From assembly GCA_045590195.1 (NCBI GenBank), contig JAZNQN010000057.1:1-46701 (forward strand): a stretch of DNA of 46,701 bases, given 5' to 3'. The position numbers were made by a program, and so were the translations under genes. The notes beneath the pieces were generated by a model. It was not told the DNA's origin, searched no databases, and worked only from the letters and a program-made list of their open reading frames with translations. Shown piece after piece: positions 17,521 to 24,267 of the stretch. Origin of the DNA: JAZNQN01 sp045590195 (GTDB lineage: Bacteria; Bacillota; Clostridia; UMGS1883; UMGS1540). Each line of letters starts with the position of its first letter. Within the stretch, counting starts at the first letter, position 1.

Positions 17521-17555
17521 AAAGAGCCCCAGTATATTATACCGGGGTTTTTATT
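17521..17555. terminator. Terminator between convergent GH2 and acyl-CoA ligase genes
   Basis: CCCC (17527-17530) pairs with GGGG (17544-17547), and GTAT with ATAC inside, with one internal mismatch. The plus strand ends in T5, fitting GH2 termination; the A-run on the left side could serve the opposing gene. Confidence 0.7.
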
Positions 17556-19254
17556 ATACAGTTACTTTTTCCTCTTCCTCTTTTTCAAGCTCACGATATG
17601 CTATTTTGCCAACCAAGGTTTTCGGCAATTCTTCGCGGAATTCATACTCGCTTGGAAGAGCGTATTTTGCAATGCTTTTTGCGCAATGCGCTTTAATTGA
17701 TTCTTTTATTTCATCAGTTGCAATAAAATCGGGTTTTAAAACTATAAATGCTTTTACTCTCTGCATTTTATAATCGTCCTTAACGCCGATTACTGTGCTG
17801 TATGCAACTGCTTCGTGAGAATCGATAACATTTTCAATCTGTGAAGGATAAACGTTATATCCGCTTGTTACAATCATTCTCTTAAGCCTTTGAACAAAGT
17901 AAATAAAACCGTCTTCATCCATATAACCCAAATCGCCTGTATGAAGATAAGTTTTGCCATCGTCGTGAAGGCGAAGGGTCTGGCTTGTTTCTTTTGGATT
18001 ATTTATGTACTCTTTCATAAGAGTCGGGCCGGCAATACAAATTTCGCCCATTTCGCGCGGAGCGGCTTCTTCGTTTGTATTGGGAACAACTATTTTATAA
18101 AATGTATCAGGGAAAGGAATTCCTATACTGCCCTCACGGTAATAATCTGCCGGGGTAAGGCAGCTTGCTGTTACACACTCGGTTGTACCATAGCCTTCTC
18201 TAACCTGAATTTCGGCTCCTCTTTCTTTAATAAATTTATCTATTTTCTTTTTAAGCTCAATTGAAAGCGAATCGCCGCCGCTGAAAAGCCCTTTAAGGCT
18301 TGAAAGGTCGGTTTTCTGCATTTCTTCATTACGCATCATAGCCTCAAAAAGTGTTGGAACGCCTGCCATAAAATTAGGTTTATGCTTTTTGAAAAGGGCG
18401 GGAAATTCTTTTACATTAAGTTTTGGAACAAGAACACATTTTCCGCCATAGCACAAAATAGTATGTATTCCAACCCCAAGGCCAAAGCCGTGAAACACAG
18501 GCATTACCGAAAGCATAACCCCACCCGGGAAAAGGCAATCGCCCGATGCGGCAGTTTGCATAGCCAAAGCATTAAAATTAAGGTTTGTAAGCAGTATTCC
18601 TTTAGATGTACCAGTTGTTCCGCCACTAAAGAGAACAACAGCGCTATCTTCCCCTTTTCCTGTATAAGTAATTTCGCCTTCGAAAAGTGACGCCTTTTTA
18701 AGAAAATCGCCCCAGGAAATTACATATGGTTCATTTGGCACTGCAGGCTCTTTACCGACAAATTTATAAAGAAAACCTTTAACTTTCGGAAGTGCCTCGC
18801 CAATTTTTGCAACAATAAGCTTTTTAAGATGTGATTTGCCTTTTATTGCCTCAAATTTATTATAAAACTGGCTTAAAGTTATGGCAATTTCGCTTTTACA
18901 TTCGTTAAGGTAGAAAAGAATTTCATTTTCTGCCGAAAGTGGGTGCACCATACTTGCAATTGCGCCGATTTTATTTACTGCATAAAACATAATAATCGCC
19001 TGCGGAACATTTGGCAGGCATATTGTTACTGCATCGCCCTCTTTAACGCCCTGCATTTTAAGAGCTTTGGCACAGGTATCAATTTCTTCAAAGAAATCGT
19101 TATAGCTTACGGCATTGCCCATAAAATCATATGCAATAAGGCTTCCGTATTCGTTTTTTGCCTTCTCGAGCAAAGAATACATAGATATATCGGGATAATC
19201 AAGTGAATGTGGTGTATTTCCATAAAATTTAAACCATTTAGCTTCAGAACTCAA
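17554..19254 (-). CDS. AMP-dependent acyl-CoA synthetase (FadD-like)
   Basis: This protein of about 566 residues belongs to the ANL superfamily and activates a carboxylic acid to an acyl-adenylate and then usually an acyl-CoA. The phosphate-binding loop VLFSGGTTGTSKG, the motif VREGYGTTE, the hinge region HTGDLGYMDEDGFIYFVQRLKRMI and the C-terminal lysine motif PKTLVGKIAYRE are all present, so it should be active. The TTG at 19254 is chosen because GGGGAGG lies 9 nt before it. An ATG ten codons upstream (19284) has no visible ribosome binding site. With the TTG start it overlaps the upstream acyltransferase-like gene by 11 nt, indicating coupled translation. A fatty or aromatic acid substrate is likely but unproven. 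Confidence 0.88.
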   Translation of the reverse strand: MSSEAKWFKFYGNTPHSLDYPDISMYSLLEKAKNEYGSLIAYDFMGNAVSYNDFFEEIDTCAKALKMQGVKEGDAVTICLPNVPQAIIMFYAVNKIGAIASMVHPLSAENEILFYLNECKSEIAITLSQFYNKFEAIKGKSHLKKLIVAKIGEALPKVKGFLYKFVGKEPAVPNEPYVISWGDFLKKASLFEGEITYTGKGEDSAVVLFSGGTTGTSKGILLTNLNFNALAMQTAASGDCLFPGGVMLSVMPVFHGFGLGVGIHTILCYGGKCVLVPKLNVKEFPALFKKHKPNFMAGVPTLFEAMMRNEEMQKTDLSSLKGLFSGGDSLSIELKKKIDKFIKERGAEIQVREGYGTTECVTASCLTPADYYREGSIGIPFPDTFYKIVVPNTNEEAAPREMGEICIAGPTLMKEYINNPKETSQTLRLHDDGKTYLHTGDLGYMDEDGFIYFVQRLKRMIVTSGYNVYPSQIENVIDSHEAVAYSTVIGVKDDYKMQRVKAFIVLKPDFIATDEIKESIKAHCAKSIAKYALPSEYEFREELPKTLVGKIAYRELEKEEEEKVTV

Positions 19255-20110
19255 AATCAATTTCCTCCCCAAGTGTTTTATCAAGCAGATGCGGATTTTT
19301 AAACAAATGTTTAATAAGTTTCAGCGAACGGGCAAAATAAAATCCGTCAGCAATTCGCTCGTCAATTGTAGCCCCAAGGTTTACAACATCACGAACAGAT
19401 ACTTCTCCGTTTTCGTCGGGAACAAGCTGTTTATGCATTTCGCCTATTGTAATAACAATTGAATTATTGCCCATATTGTTAAGATGATGATAAACTGCAT
19501 CACATTTTATACTTCCTAAATTTGAAAGCAGAACTGTGCAGTAGTTTGTATCAACGCTACTGAATGATTTTGGCATAAGGCCGTGTGTATCAACAAAATT
19601 TATAAACGCCATAAAAAGCGACATTATAGGCTTTGGAAGCTTTTTAACAATATTTAAAATATCATCAACACTCTGTCCTTTATCTTCGCGCTTTGCTTCA
19701 CGAACCTTAGGTGTAAGGCGGTCGGTTATAGCACAAAGATTTTCATCTTTTTTCGGCTTATAAATCATAAGCGTTTCTTCGCTATGGTCGGTAAATTTCT
19801 TTTTAATTGTAAAGCCCATAGAAATTTCGTGGCGCATATAATATTTTTTGCCCGAAACATAACGGTTTAAAAGCGGGCGCATCTGAATAGTTCTTGCAAC
19901 TGCCGCAATAACGCAGTGGAAAAGAGTTACTTTTCTTTCGCCTGAAGCATTCTTTTCCTGAATGTACTTTAAAAGCTGGGTGATATCGATGGTTTCATTA
20001 ATGTAAACCTCAGCCTCGCATCTTTTAGGCATTAAATATGCCATATAGTGATGCATTCCATCAATATCGCGTATTCTGTACGCATCGTATCGGTCTCCAA
20101 ATTTTCTCAT
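19244..20110 (-). CDS. Stand-alone 2-oxoacid dehydrogenase E2-like acyltransferase domain
   Basis: This 288-residue protein is the catalytic domain of dihydrolipoamide acyltransferases (the chloramphenicol-acetyltransferase fold), without lipoyl or subunit-binding domains. The core stretch TNYCTVLLSNLGSI and the C-terminal NLGATIDERIADGFYFARSLKLIKHLFKNP align with the E2 end motif DHRVVDG. The catalytic His of that motif is Glu251 here, while Asp255-Gly256 remain. It may therefore catalyse something different or be non-catalytic. The ATG at 20110 follows GAGGTGATACC; the ORF extends upstream without a better site. It overlaps the acyl-CoA ligase gene by 11 nt, so transfer or condensation of the acyl group made by that ligase is a reasonable hypothesis. 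Confidence 0.82.
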   Translation of the reverse strand: MRKFGDRYDAYRIRDIDGMHHYMAYLMPKRCEAEVYINETIDITQLLKYIQEKNASGERKVTLFHCVIAAVARTIQMRPLLNRYVSGKKYYMRHEISMGFTIKKKFTDHSEETLMIYKPKKDENLCAITDRLTPKVREAKREDKGQSVDDILNIVKKLPKPIMSLFMAFINFVDTHGLMPKSFSSVDTNYCTVLLSNLGSIKCDAVYHHLNNMGNNSIVITIGEMHKQLVPDENGEVSVRDVVNLGATIDERIADGFYFARSLKLIKHLFKNPHLLDKTLGEEIDFEF

Positions 20111-20153
20111 TGGTATCACCTCGTTATTTTGTTTTAAGCATACTATTACAAAA

Positions 20154-20182
20154 ATTATATCATACATTCAGGCAAATAACAA
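20154..20182 (-). promoter_or_regulatory. Promoter of the acyltransferase-ligase operon
   Basis: TTGTTA (20177-20182) and a perfect TATAAT (20154-20159) are separated by 17 bp, in the 81-bp gap after thiC. No terminator for thiC is seen in this gap, so some read-through is possible. Confidence 0.65.
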
Positions 20183-20191
20183 CACTTTTTA

Positions 20192-21496
20192 TTACAAAAT
20201 ATCAATATACTCTCCCGAAAGGGCTTTGTTCATACTTCTTACTGCGCAAAATTTTCCGCACATTGAACAGCTTTCATCCTCCTCGGGTTTTCTGCTTGTG
20301 CGGATTTTTTTAGCTGTTTCACCGTCAATTGCCAAATTCCATTGCTCATCCCAGTTAAAATTTCTTCTGGCATCTGCCATTTTATCATCCATTTCTCTCG
20401 AATTGGGTATACGCTTTGCAATATCGGCAACATGTGCCGCTATTTTAGAGGCAATTATTCCCTGTTTTACATCTTCAACATTTGGCAGGGCAAGATGCTC
20501 GGCAGGTGTAACGTAGCATAAAAACGCCGCGCCCGAAGCTGCTGCAACCGCTCCGCCAATTGCAGAGGTTATATGGTCATACCCGGGTGCTATGTCTGTT
20601 ACTATTGGACCCAGCACATAAAAAGGTGCTCCCATACAAATTGTTTGCTGCAATTTCATATTTGCCTCAATCTGGTCAAGAGGCATATGCCCCGGCCCTT
20701 CTACCATTACCTGAACATCTTTTTCCCATGCCCGCTTTGTAAGCTCTCCCAGCCTGACAAGCTCCTCAATCTGGCAAACATCGCTACCATCTGCAAGGCA
20801 ACCCGGGCGGCAGGCATCGCCAAGGGATATTGTTACATCATATTCGCGGCAAATATCAAGTATTTCATCAAAGTATTCGTAAAAAGGATTTTCTTCTCCC
20901 GTCATACACATCCAGGCAAATACAAGTGAACCGCCACGGGATACAATATTCATTTTTCTTTTATGCTTCTTAATTTGCTCAATGGTTTTCCTTGTAATAC
21001 CACAGTGCACCGTTACAAAATCAACCCCGTCTTGTGCGTGAAGCCTTATTACATCAATAAAGTCTTTTGCCGACAAAGTTGCAAGGTCTCTTTTATAATG
21101 TATAACGCTGTCATAAACGGGTACTGTTCCTATCATAGCAGTACACTCCCCTGTAAGTTTTCTTCTGAAAGGCTGAGTGTCACCGTGAGATGACAAATCC
21201 ATTATTGCATCTGCTCCCATTTCTATTGCGGCGTTTACTTTTTCCATTTCAACATCATAATCTTTACAATCTTTTGAAACGCCGAGATTTACATTAATCT
21301 TTGTTTTAAGCATTGAGCCTACACCGCTTGGGTTTATGCATTTATGCAGCTTATTTGCACATATTACAACCTGCCCCTTTGCCACAAGCTCCATTATTTC
21401 TTTTTCTGTTCTGAATTCTTTTTGCGCCACAATTTTCATTTCTTCAGTTATAATTCCTTTTTTTGCGGCTTCCATTTGAGTTTTGTAATTTTTCAT
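20192..21496 (-). CDS. thiC: Phosphomethylpyrimidine synthase ThiC
   Basis: This 434-residue radical SAM enzyme converts aminoimidazole ribotide into hydroxymethylpyrimidine phosphate for thiamine. It has the conserved stretches GVSKDCKDYD, MDLSSHGDT, SRGGSLVFAWM, GDACRPGC and EGPGHMPLDQI, and the C-terminal cluster motif CSMCGKFC, which binds the 4Fe-4S cluster in this unusual family. It is the short bacterial form lacking the extra N-terminal domain. AAAGGGTGATTGAA precedes the ATG at 21496; an in-frame GTG nine bases upstream is part of that site. It is controlled by a TPP riboswitch with a terminator. No other thiamine gene lies in the window. Confidence 0.96.
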   Translation of the reverse strand: MKNYKTQMEAAKKGIITEEMKIVAQKEFRTEKEIMELVAKGQVVICANKLHKCINPSGVGSMLKTKINVNLGVSKDCKDYDVEMEKVNAAIEMGADAIMDLSSHGDTQPFRRKLTGECTAMIGTVPVYDSVIHYKRDLATLSAKDFIDVIRLHAQDGVDFVTVHCGITRKTIEQIKKHKRKMNIVSRGGSLVFAWMCMTGEENPFYEYFDEILDICREYDVTISLGDACRPGCLADGSDVCQIEELVRLGELTKRAWEKDVQVMVEGPGHMPLDQIEANMKLQQTICMGAPFYVLGPIVTDIAPGYDHITSAIGGAVAAASGAAFLCYVTPAEHLALPNVEDVKQGIIASKIAAHVADIAKRIPNSREMDDKMADARRNFNWDEQWNLAIDGETAKKIRTSRKPEEDESCSMCGKFCAVRSMNKALSGEYIDIL

Positions 21497-21510
21497 TTCA
21501 ATCACCCTTT

Positions 21511-21550
21511 CTGAAAATAAAAAACGGATAACCTTTACAGATTATCCGTT
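21511..21550 (-). terminator. TPP riboswitch terminator before thiC
   Basis: AACGGATAA (21542-21550 on the minus strand) pairs with TTATCCGTT (21523-21531), followed by a U-rich run. It lies between the aptamer and the thiC ribosome binding site, so ligand-bound RNA would terminate here. Confidence 0.85.
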
Positions 21551-21564
21551 AAAAATCAAACTAT

Positions 21565-21650
21565 GAATTCCTACGGCGGCATTATCCGCATCAGGTTTAA
21601 GGGTCGAAGCTATTACTTCCTCTCAGCCTGATACACAAGCTCCCCTACAC
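21565..21650 (-). ncRNA. TPP (thiamine pyrophosphate) riboswitch
   Basis: The minus strand shows the THI-box elements in order: GTAGGGGAGC, CAGGCTGAGAGG, GACCCTTAAACCTGAT, and CGGATAATGCCGCCGTAGGAA. These form the pyrimidine-sensing and pyrophosphate-sensing arms of the aptamer. A terminator hairpin follows immediately, then thiC, so this is a transcription-off switch. Confidence 0.96.
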
Positions 21651-21671
21651 AATTTATATTAAGTTTTCTTT

Positions 21672-21701
21672 ATTTTACTACATACTACAAAGTTTTGTCA
21701 A
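21672..21701 (-). promoter_or_regulatory. Promoter of the thiC transcript
   Basis: TTGACA (21696-21701) and TAAAAT (21672-21677) are separated by 18 bp. The -35 box lies inside the 3' coding end of the upstream FAD oxidoreductase gene. Confidence 0.7.
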
Positions 21702-22896
21702 TAATTTCTTTCTCGTGAAGAACTACTCCGTTTTTCTGAAGTTTTTCCTGGAGTGCAGATACATTAAGCGATGAAAAATCGTCGCTCATAGCTGCTGCCA
21801 AACCTGCCGCCTGACCTGTTACCGCACAGCAAGGAATAACGCGCATTACATCCCATAAAGTTTCGTTTACAGATGTACATCTTCCTGCACAAATCAAGTT
21901 TTTAACTTTTGAGCTGTATAAAGTTCTGAAAGGAACTTCATACACAGGACCGCGCTTTTTCCAGTTTGAAACCAAACCAATAGAATCTTCAAAATATGTA
22001 TGTTCTTCCAAATGCGAAAGCTCGTATTCCCCTGCGATTTTCCTGGTCATTCTAATTTGAGGCATTGTTGCCATACTTATGGGAATAAAGCTTTCATCCT
22101 CTTTTCTGTTTTTAAGAAAATGATTAAATGTCTGCTCATGTGAAAGGCGCATCATTTCAGAAAGCTCTGCCCCGTCAAGGCCTGAAAACCTTCTGTCAAG
22201 CAAAGGTTTAACACGGTTTTTCTCTGTTAATTCTTCATCAGGAGTATCACAGCAGCCAACCATATTAAGCTTATAGCCCTCTTTTCCAAGAGAATAGTAC
22301 CACGCCGCCAGGATATTGCCCTGATTAAAGTTTTTTGTTGGTGCGCCTGAAAATGCGGCAATATCGCAGTCTCCCGTAGCATCAACAACTGATTTAACCT
22401 TTAAAGCGCTTCTGCCTGATTTATTTTCTATAATTATATGCTCAATTTTGTTGCCATTCATATTTACGCCTACTGCGTAAGTTCCGTAAAGAATATCTAC
22501 ACCTGCATCTTTTAAAAGCTTTTCGGCGGAAATAGCAAAAAGCTGAGGGTTATATTGAACCTGAAGGCGGTTATCTTCTGCCCCTCGCCTGCCATTTTCA
22601 GAAAGCCAGTTATAGGGATATCGGTCCTCCGCGCCATATTTCATAGAAAGGTAGAAAAGTTCTTCGCATATACCAAAGGACACCTGATGGCCAAACCCAT
22701 CGCAAAGGGGCAAAAATATGGTTACTATACCTGCTGTTCCAAGGCCGCCCAGCATATACATTTTTTCAAGCAAAACTGTTTTCTTGCCTTCTCTTGCCGC
22801 AGCAAGCGCTGCTGAAATACCTGCAAATCCGCCACCGCAAACACAAACTTCGTATTCCCCCGAAACTTTTGTTTTAAGGCTTTCATCTATAAACAT
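21685..22896 (-). CDS. FAD-dependent oxidoreductase (FAD_oxidored family)
   Basis: This 403-residue flavoprotein has an N-terminal dinucleotide-binding fold (CGGGFAGISAALAAAREGKKTVLLEK, about 19-45) and the downstream motif VKSVVDATGDCDIAAFSG. The C-terminal FAD closure is NLICAGRCTSVNETLWDVMRVIPCCAVTGQAAGLAAA. This layout matches the large family of secondary-metabolism and sugar-related oxidoreductases annotated only as FAD-dependent, and the substrate cannot be told. A stretch of Cys residues in the C-terminal motif is common there. The start follows GGAAGGAAG. It has its own promoter and runs into the thiC leader without a clear terminator of its own. Confidence 0.82.
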   Translation of the reverse strand: MFIDESLKTKVSGEYEVCVCGGGFAGISAALAAAREGKKTVLLEKMYMLGGLGTAGIVTIFLPLCDGFGHQVSFGICEELFYLSMKYGAEDRYPYNWLSENGRRGAEDNRLQVQYNPQLFAISAEKLLKDAGVDILYGTYAVGVNMNGNKIEHIIIENKSGRSALKVKSVVDATGDCDIAAFSGAPTKNFNQGNILAAWYYSLGKEGYKLNMVGCCDTPDEELTEKNRVKPLLDRRFSGLDGAELSEMMRLSHEQTFNHFLKNRKEDESFIPISMATMPQIRMTRKIAGEYELSHLEEHTYFEDSIGLVSNWKKRGPVYEVPFRTLYSSKVKNLICAGRCTSVNETLWDVMRVIPCCAVTGQAAGLAAAMSDDFSSLNVSALQEKLQKNGVVLHEKEIIDKTL

Positions 22897-22931
22897 TAGG
22901 ATTTTCTTCCTTCCATAACAAATTCAGGATA

Positions 22932-22960
22932 AGTTTAACACAATCAAGTGGCAATGTCAA
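22932..22960 (-). promoter_or_regulatory. Promoter of the FAD oxidoreductase gene
   Basis: A perfect TTGACA (22955-22960) and TAAACT (22932-22937) are separated by 17 bp, about 35 bp before the start codon. Confidence 0.75.
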
Positions 22961-22967
22961 CATAAAT

Positions 22968-22995
22968 CAAACTGCCGCCGAACGGCGGCAGTTTG
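22968..22995 (-). terminator. Hairpin terminator after the 144-residue gene
   Basis: A perfect 13-bp GC-rich inverted repeat (22968-22980 with 22983-22995) has almost no loop and starts right at the stop codon. The following U-tract is weak (ATTTATGTT), so termination may be partial. Confidence 0.65.
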
Positions 22996-23430
22996 TTACA
23001 AATATTTTCTAATGTTAATTGCAAGCTCTTCTTCTAAATTTATAAGCCTTTTTGCAATATCTTTTGAAACCTCGTCGGCCGCTTCGTATTCGTTTAAATA
23101 CTTATTAAGTGATTTAACACCCATATTGCATCCATCGGTCATAAGGTCGGCAATGGTTTTATCGCTGTCATTCATTGCCATCATAACATTTGTTTTTATC
23201 CACGACATTCCTTTCGCCATAACCGCAGGCTCTTTTCCGTCATCTTTATATTTTGCAAGAAGGGTGTCAATTTCGCTGTCAAGCTTTTCGTGCTCTTCTT
23301 TACATTTTGATAAAAGCTCTTCAAACTCACGATTATATACATTATCAAGCACATCGTCAATTGAGCTTATTCCCATTTTAACCCCTGCATCACATTCTCG
23401 TAATAGCTTTATTGTGTCTTTTTCTACCAT
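22996..23430 (-). CDS. Hypothetical helical protein, ferritin-like/DUF2383-like
   Basis: This 144-residue soluble protein is predicted from composition to be almost entirely helical. Four amphipathic stretches (about 5-22, 28-60, 68-95 and 105-140) are rich in Glu, Lys, Asp and Leu. No signal peptide, Cys motif or known catalytic residue is evident. The pattern resembles PA2169/DUF2383-type four-helix bundles, but the similarity is general and I would not assign a function. The start follows AAGGAGAG, which lies in the loop of a perfect 9-bp inverted repeat, so translation may be regulated by RNA structure. It is followed closely by a GC-rich terminator. Confidence 0.6.
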   Translation of the reverse strand: MVEKDTIKLLRECDAGVKMGISSIDDVLDNVYNREFEELLSKCKEEHEKLDSEIDTLLAKYKDDGKEPAVMAKGMSWIKTNVMMAMNDSDKTIADLMTDGCNMGVKSLNKYLNEYEAADEVSKDIAKRLINLEEELAINIRKYL

Positions 23431-23466
23431 AATAATTACTCTCCTTTCTCAGATAAAGTAATTATT
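23431..23466 (-). promoter_or_regulatory. Hairpin presenting the ribosome binding site of the 144-residue gene
   Basis: AATAATTAC and GTAATTATT form a perfect 9-bp inverted repeat (23431-23439 with 23458-23466). The 18-nt loop contains the Shine-Dalgarno AAGGAGA, and the ATG begins directly after the stem. It could also be a DNA operator, as the repeat is symmetric. Confidence 0.45.
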
Positions 23467-23479
23467 CCCATAAAAACAA

Positions 23480-23713
23480 TTATTTATGATAAATCGTTTT
23501 TATTATAAAAAATATGATTAAAAAAATAATCAAAAGCACTAAGATTATGTATTTAAATATATACATAAAATATGCTTTACGCTCTACAACAATTACTCTT
23601 TTCAACTTGCCGCAACCCTCACAAAAATCTAAATCCTTTGATAAAAAATATTTTTTCTCCGTGTAATTTGTTCCGTTCATTTCGTTATAACAATCCAAAC
23701 AATACTCAGCCAT
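23480..23713 (-). CDS. Small membrane-anchored zinc-ribbon protein
   Basis: This 77-residue protein has two CxxC pairs (Cys5/Cys8 and Cys31/Cys34) that likely form a zinc ribbon, followed by one strongly hydrophobic helix (about 49-72) and a short positive tail. The ORF continues 21 codons upstream, but GGGGTGATATT directly before the ATG at 23713 sets the start. The N-terminal part (YCLDCYNEMNGTNYTEKKYFLS) is of a type seen in many small Firmicutes proteins of unknown function. It has a consensus promoter and is divergent from a small XRE regulator. Function is unknown. Confidence 0.7.
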   Translation of the reverse strand: MAEYCLDCYNEMNGTNYTEKKYFLSKDLDFCEGCGKLKRVIVVERKAYFMYIFKYIILVLLIIFLIIFFIIKTIYHK

Positions 23714-23731
23714 AATATCACCCCTAATAAT

Positions 23732-23760
23732 ATTATAGGTCAATTTCACCATAATTTCAA
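23732..23760 (-). promoter_or_regulatory. Promoter of the zinc-ribbon gene
   Basis: TTGAAA (23755-23760) and a perfect TATAAT (23732-23737) are separated by 17 bp. The region shared with the divergent XRE gene holds two AATTTCA copies and one nearby GAAATTT, possible binding half-sites. Confidence 0.65.
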
Positions 23761-23796
23761 TAGGGAAATTTGCCATAATAATAATTGGTGATGATT

Positions 23797-24021
23797 ATGA
23801 ACAAATTGAAAGAACTTCGCATTGAAAAAGGTTACACGCAAATTAAAATGCAAATGTTGACCGGTATTGACCAAAGCGATTATTCTAAACTTGAAAACGG
23901 AAAAAGATATTTTACATTTGAGCAATGTAGAAAACTTGCCATTGCTCTTGATACAAGTATGGACTATTTGGCGGATTTAACCGATGAAAAAAAGCCATAT
24001 GCCAGAAAGAAAAATAAATAA
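23797..24021 (+). CDS. Small XRE-family helix-turn-helix regulator
   Basis: This 74-residue protein consists almost entirely of a Cro/C1-type HTH: LKELRIEKGYTQIKMQMLTGIDQSDYSKLENGKRYFTFEQCRKLAIALDTSMDYLADLTDE. The tail is basic (KKPYARKKNK). GGTGAT lies 4 nt before the ATG at 23797, which is preferred over three in-frame upstream starts. It is divergent from the zinc-ribbon membrane protein, so autoregulation and control of that neighbour are the simplest expectation. Similar small regulators occur both on mobile elements and as chromosomal orphans; no integrase or other phage gene is near. Confidence 0.85.
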   Translation: MNKLKELRIEKGYTQIKMQMLTGIDQSDYSKLENGKRYFTFEQCRKLAIALDTSMDYLADLTDEKKPYARKKNK

Positions 24022-24027
24022 AACATT

Positions 24028-24065
24028 AAAAGCACTTGTTAATTACAGGTGCTTTTGTTGTTTTC
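24028..24065 (+). terminator. Terminator of the XRE gene
   Basis: AAAAGCACTTG (24028-24038) pairs with CAGGTGCTTTT (24046-24056) through 11 bp with one G-U, followed by TGTTGTTTT. Confidence 0.8.
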
Positions 24066-24089
24066 AGGGTTCGAGTCGCCTTAATACAA

Positions 24090-24124
24090 ATAAAAAACAG
24101 CAAGCACACAAGAGTGTACTTGCT
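24090..24124 (-). terminator. Terminator of tRNA-Lys
   Basis: On the minus strand an 11-bp stem (24099-24109 with 24114-24124, one G-U) with a 4-nt loop is followed by a run of six U. It starts 6 bp past the tRNA 3' end. Confidence 0.85.
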
Positions 24125-24129
24125 ATTTT

Positions 24130-24205
24130 TGGTGCGCCATCGGGGACTCGAACCCAGGACCCACTGATTAAGAGTCAGTTGCTCTACCAACTGAGCTAAT
24201 GGCGC
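24130..24205 (-). tRNA. tRNA-Lys (anticodon CTT)
   Basis: The minus strand folds as a full cloverleaf. The acceptor is GCGCCAT/ATGGCGC and the D-stem is GCTC/GAGC. The anticodon stem ACTGA/TCAGT has loop CTCTTAA (anticodon CTT, reading AAG Lys codons). The variable loop is GGGTC and the T-loop TTCGAGT. Discriminator A is followed by an encoded CCA. The T-stem CTGGG/CCCCG contains one T-C mismatch at its second pair, which is unusual. It has its own consensus promoter and terminator. Confidence 0.95.
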
Positions 24206-24224
24206 AAAATTAAGTTACTAAAAT

Positions 24225-24253
24225 AGTATAGCACAGCCGGATAAATTTGTCAA
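24225..24253 (-). promoter_or_regulatory. Promoter of tRNA-Lys
   Basis: TTGACA (24248-24253) and TATACT (24225-24230) are separated by 17 bp, about 20 bp before the tRNA 5' end. The spacing and strength suit a stable RNA gene. Confidence 0.85.
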
Positions 24254-24267
24254 GATATTTTTTTCAT

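Noticed and set aside
23984..24199. 71-codon frame running through tRNA-Lys
   Set aside because: It crosses a terminator and the tRNA gene; the frame is accidental.
22996..24205. Genomic island integrated at tRNA-Lys
   Set aside because: There is no integrase, no clear repeat of the tRNA 3' end, and base composition does not change. The small genes could simply be chromosomal.
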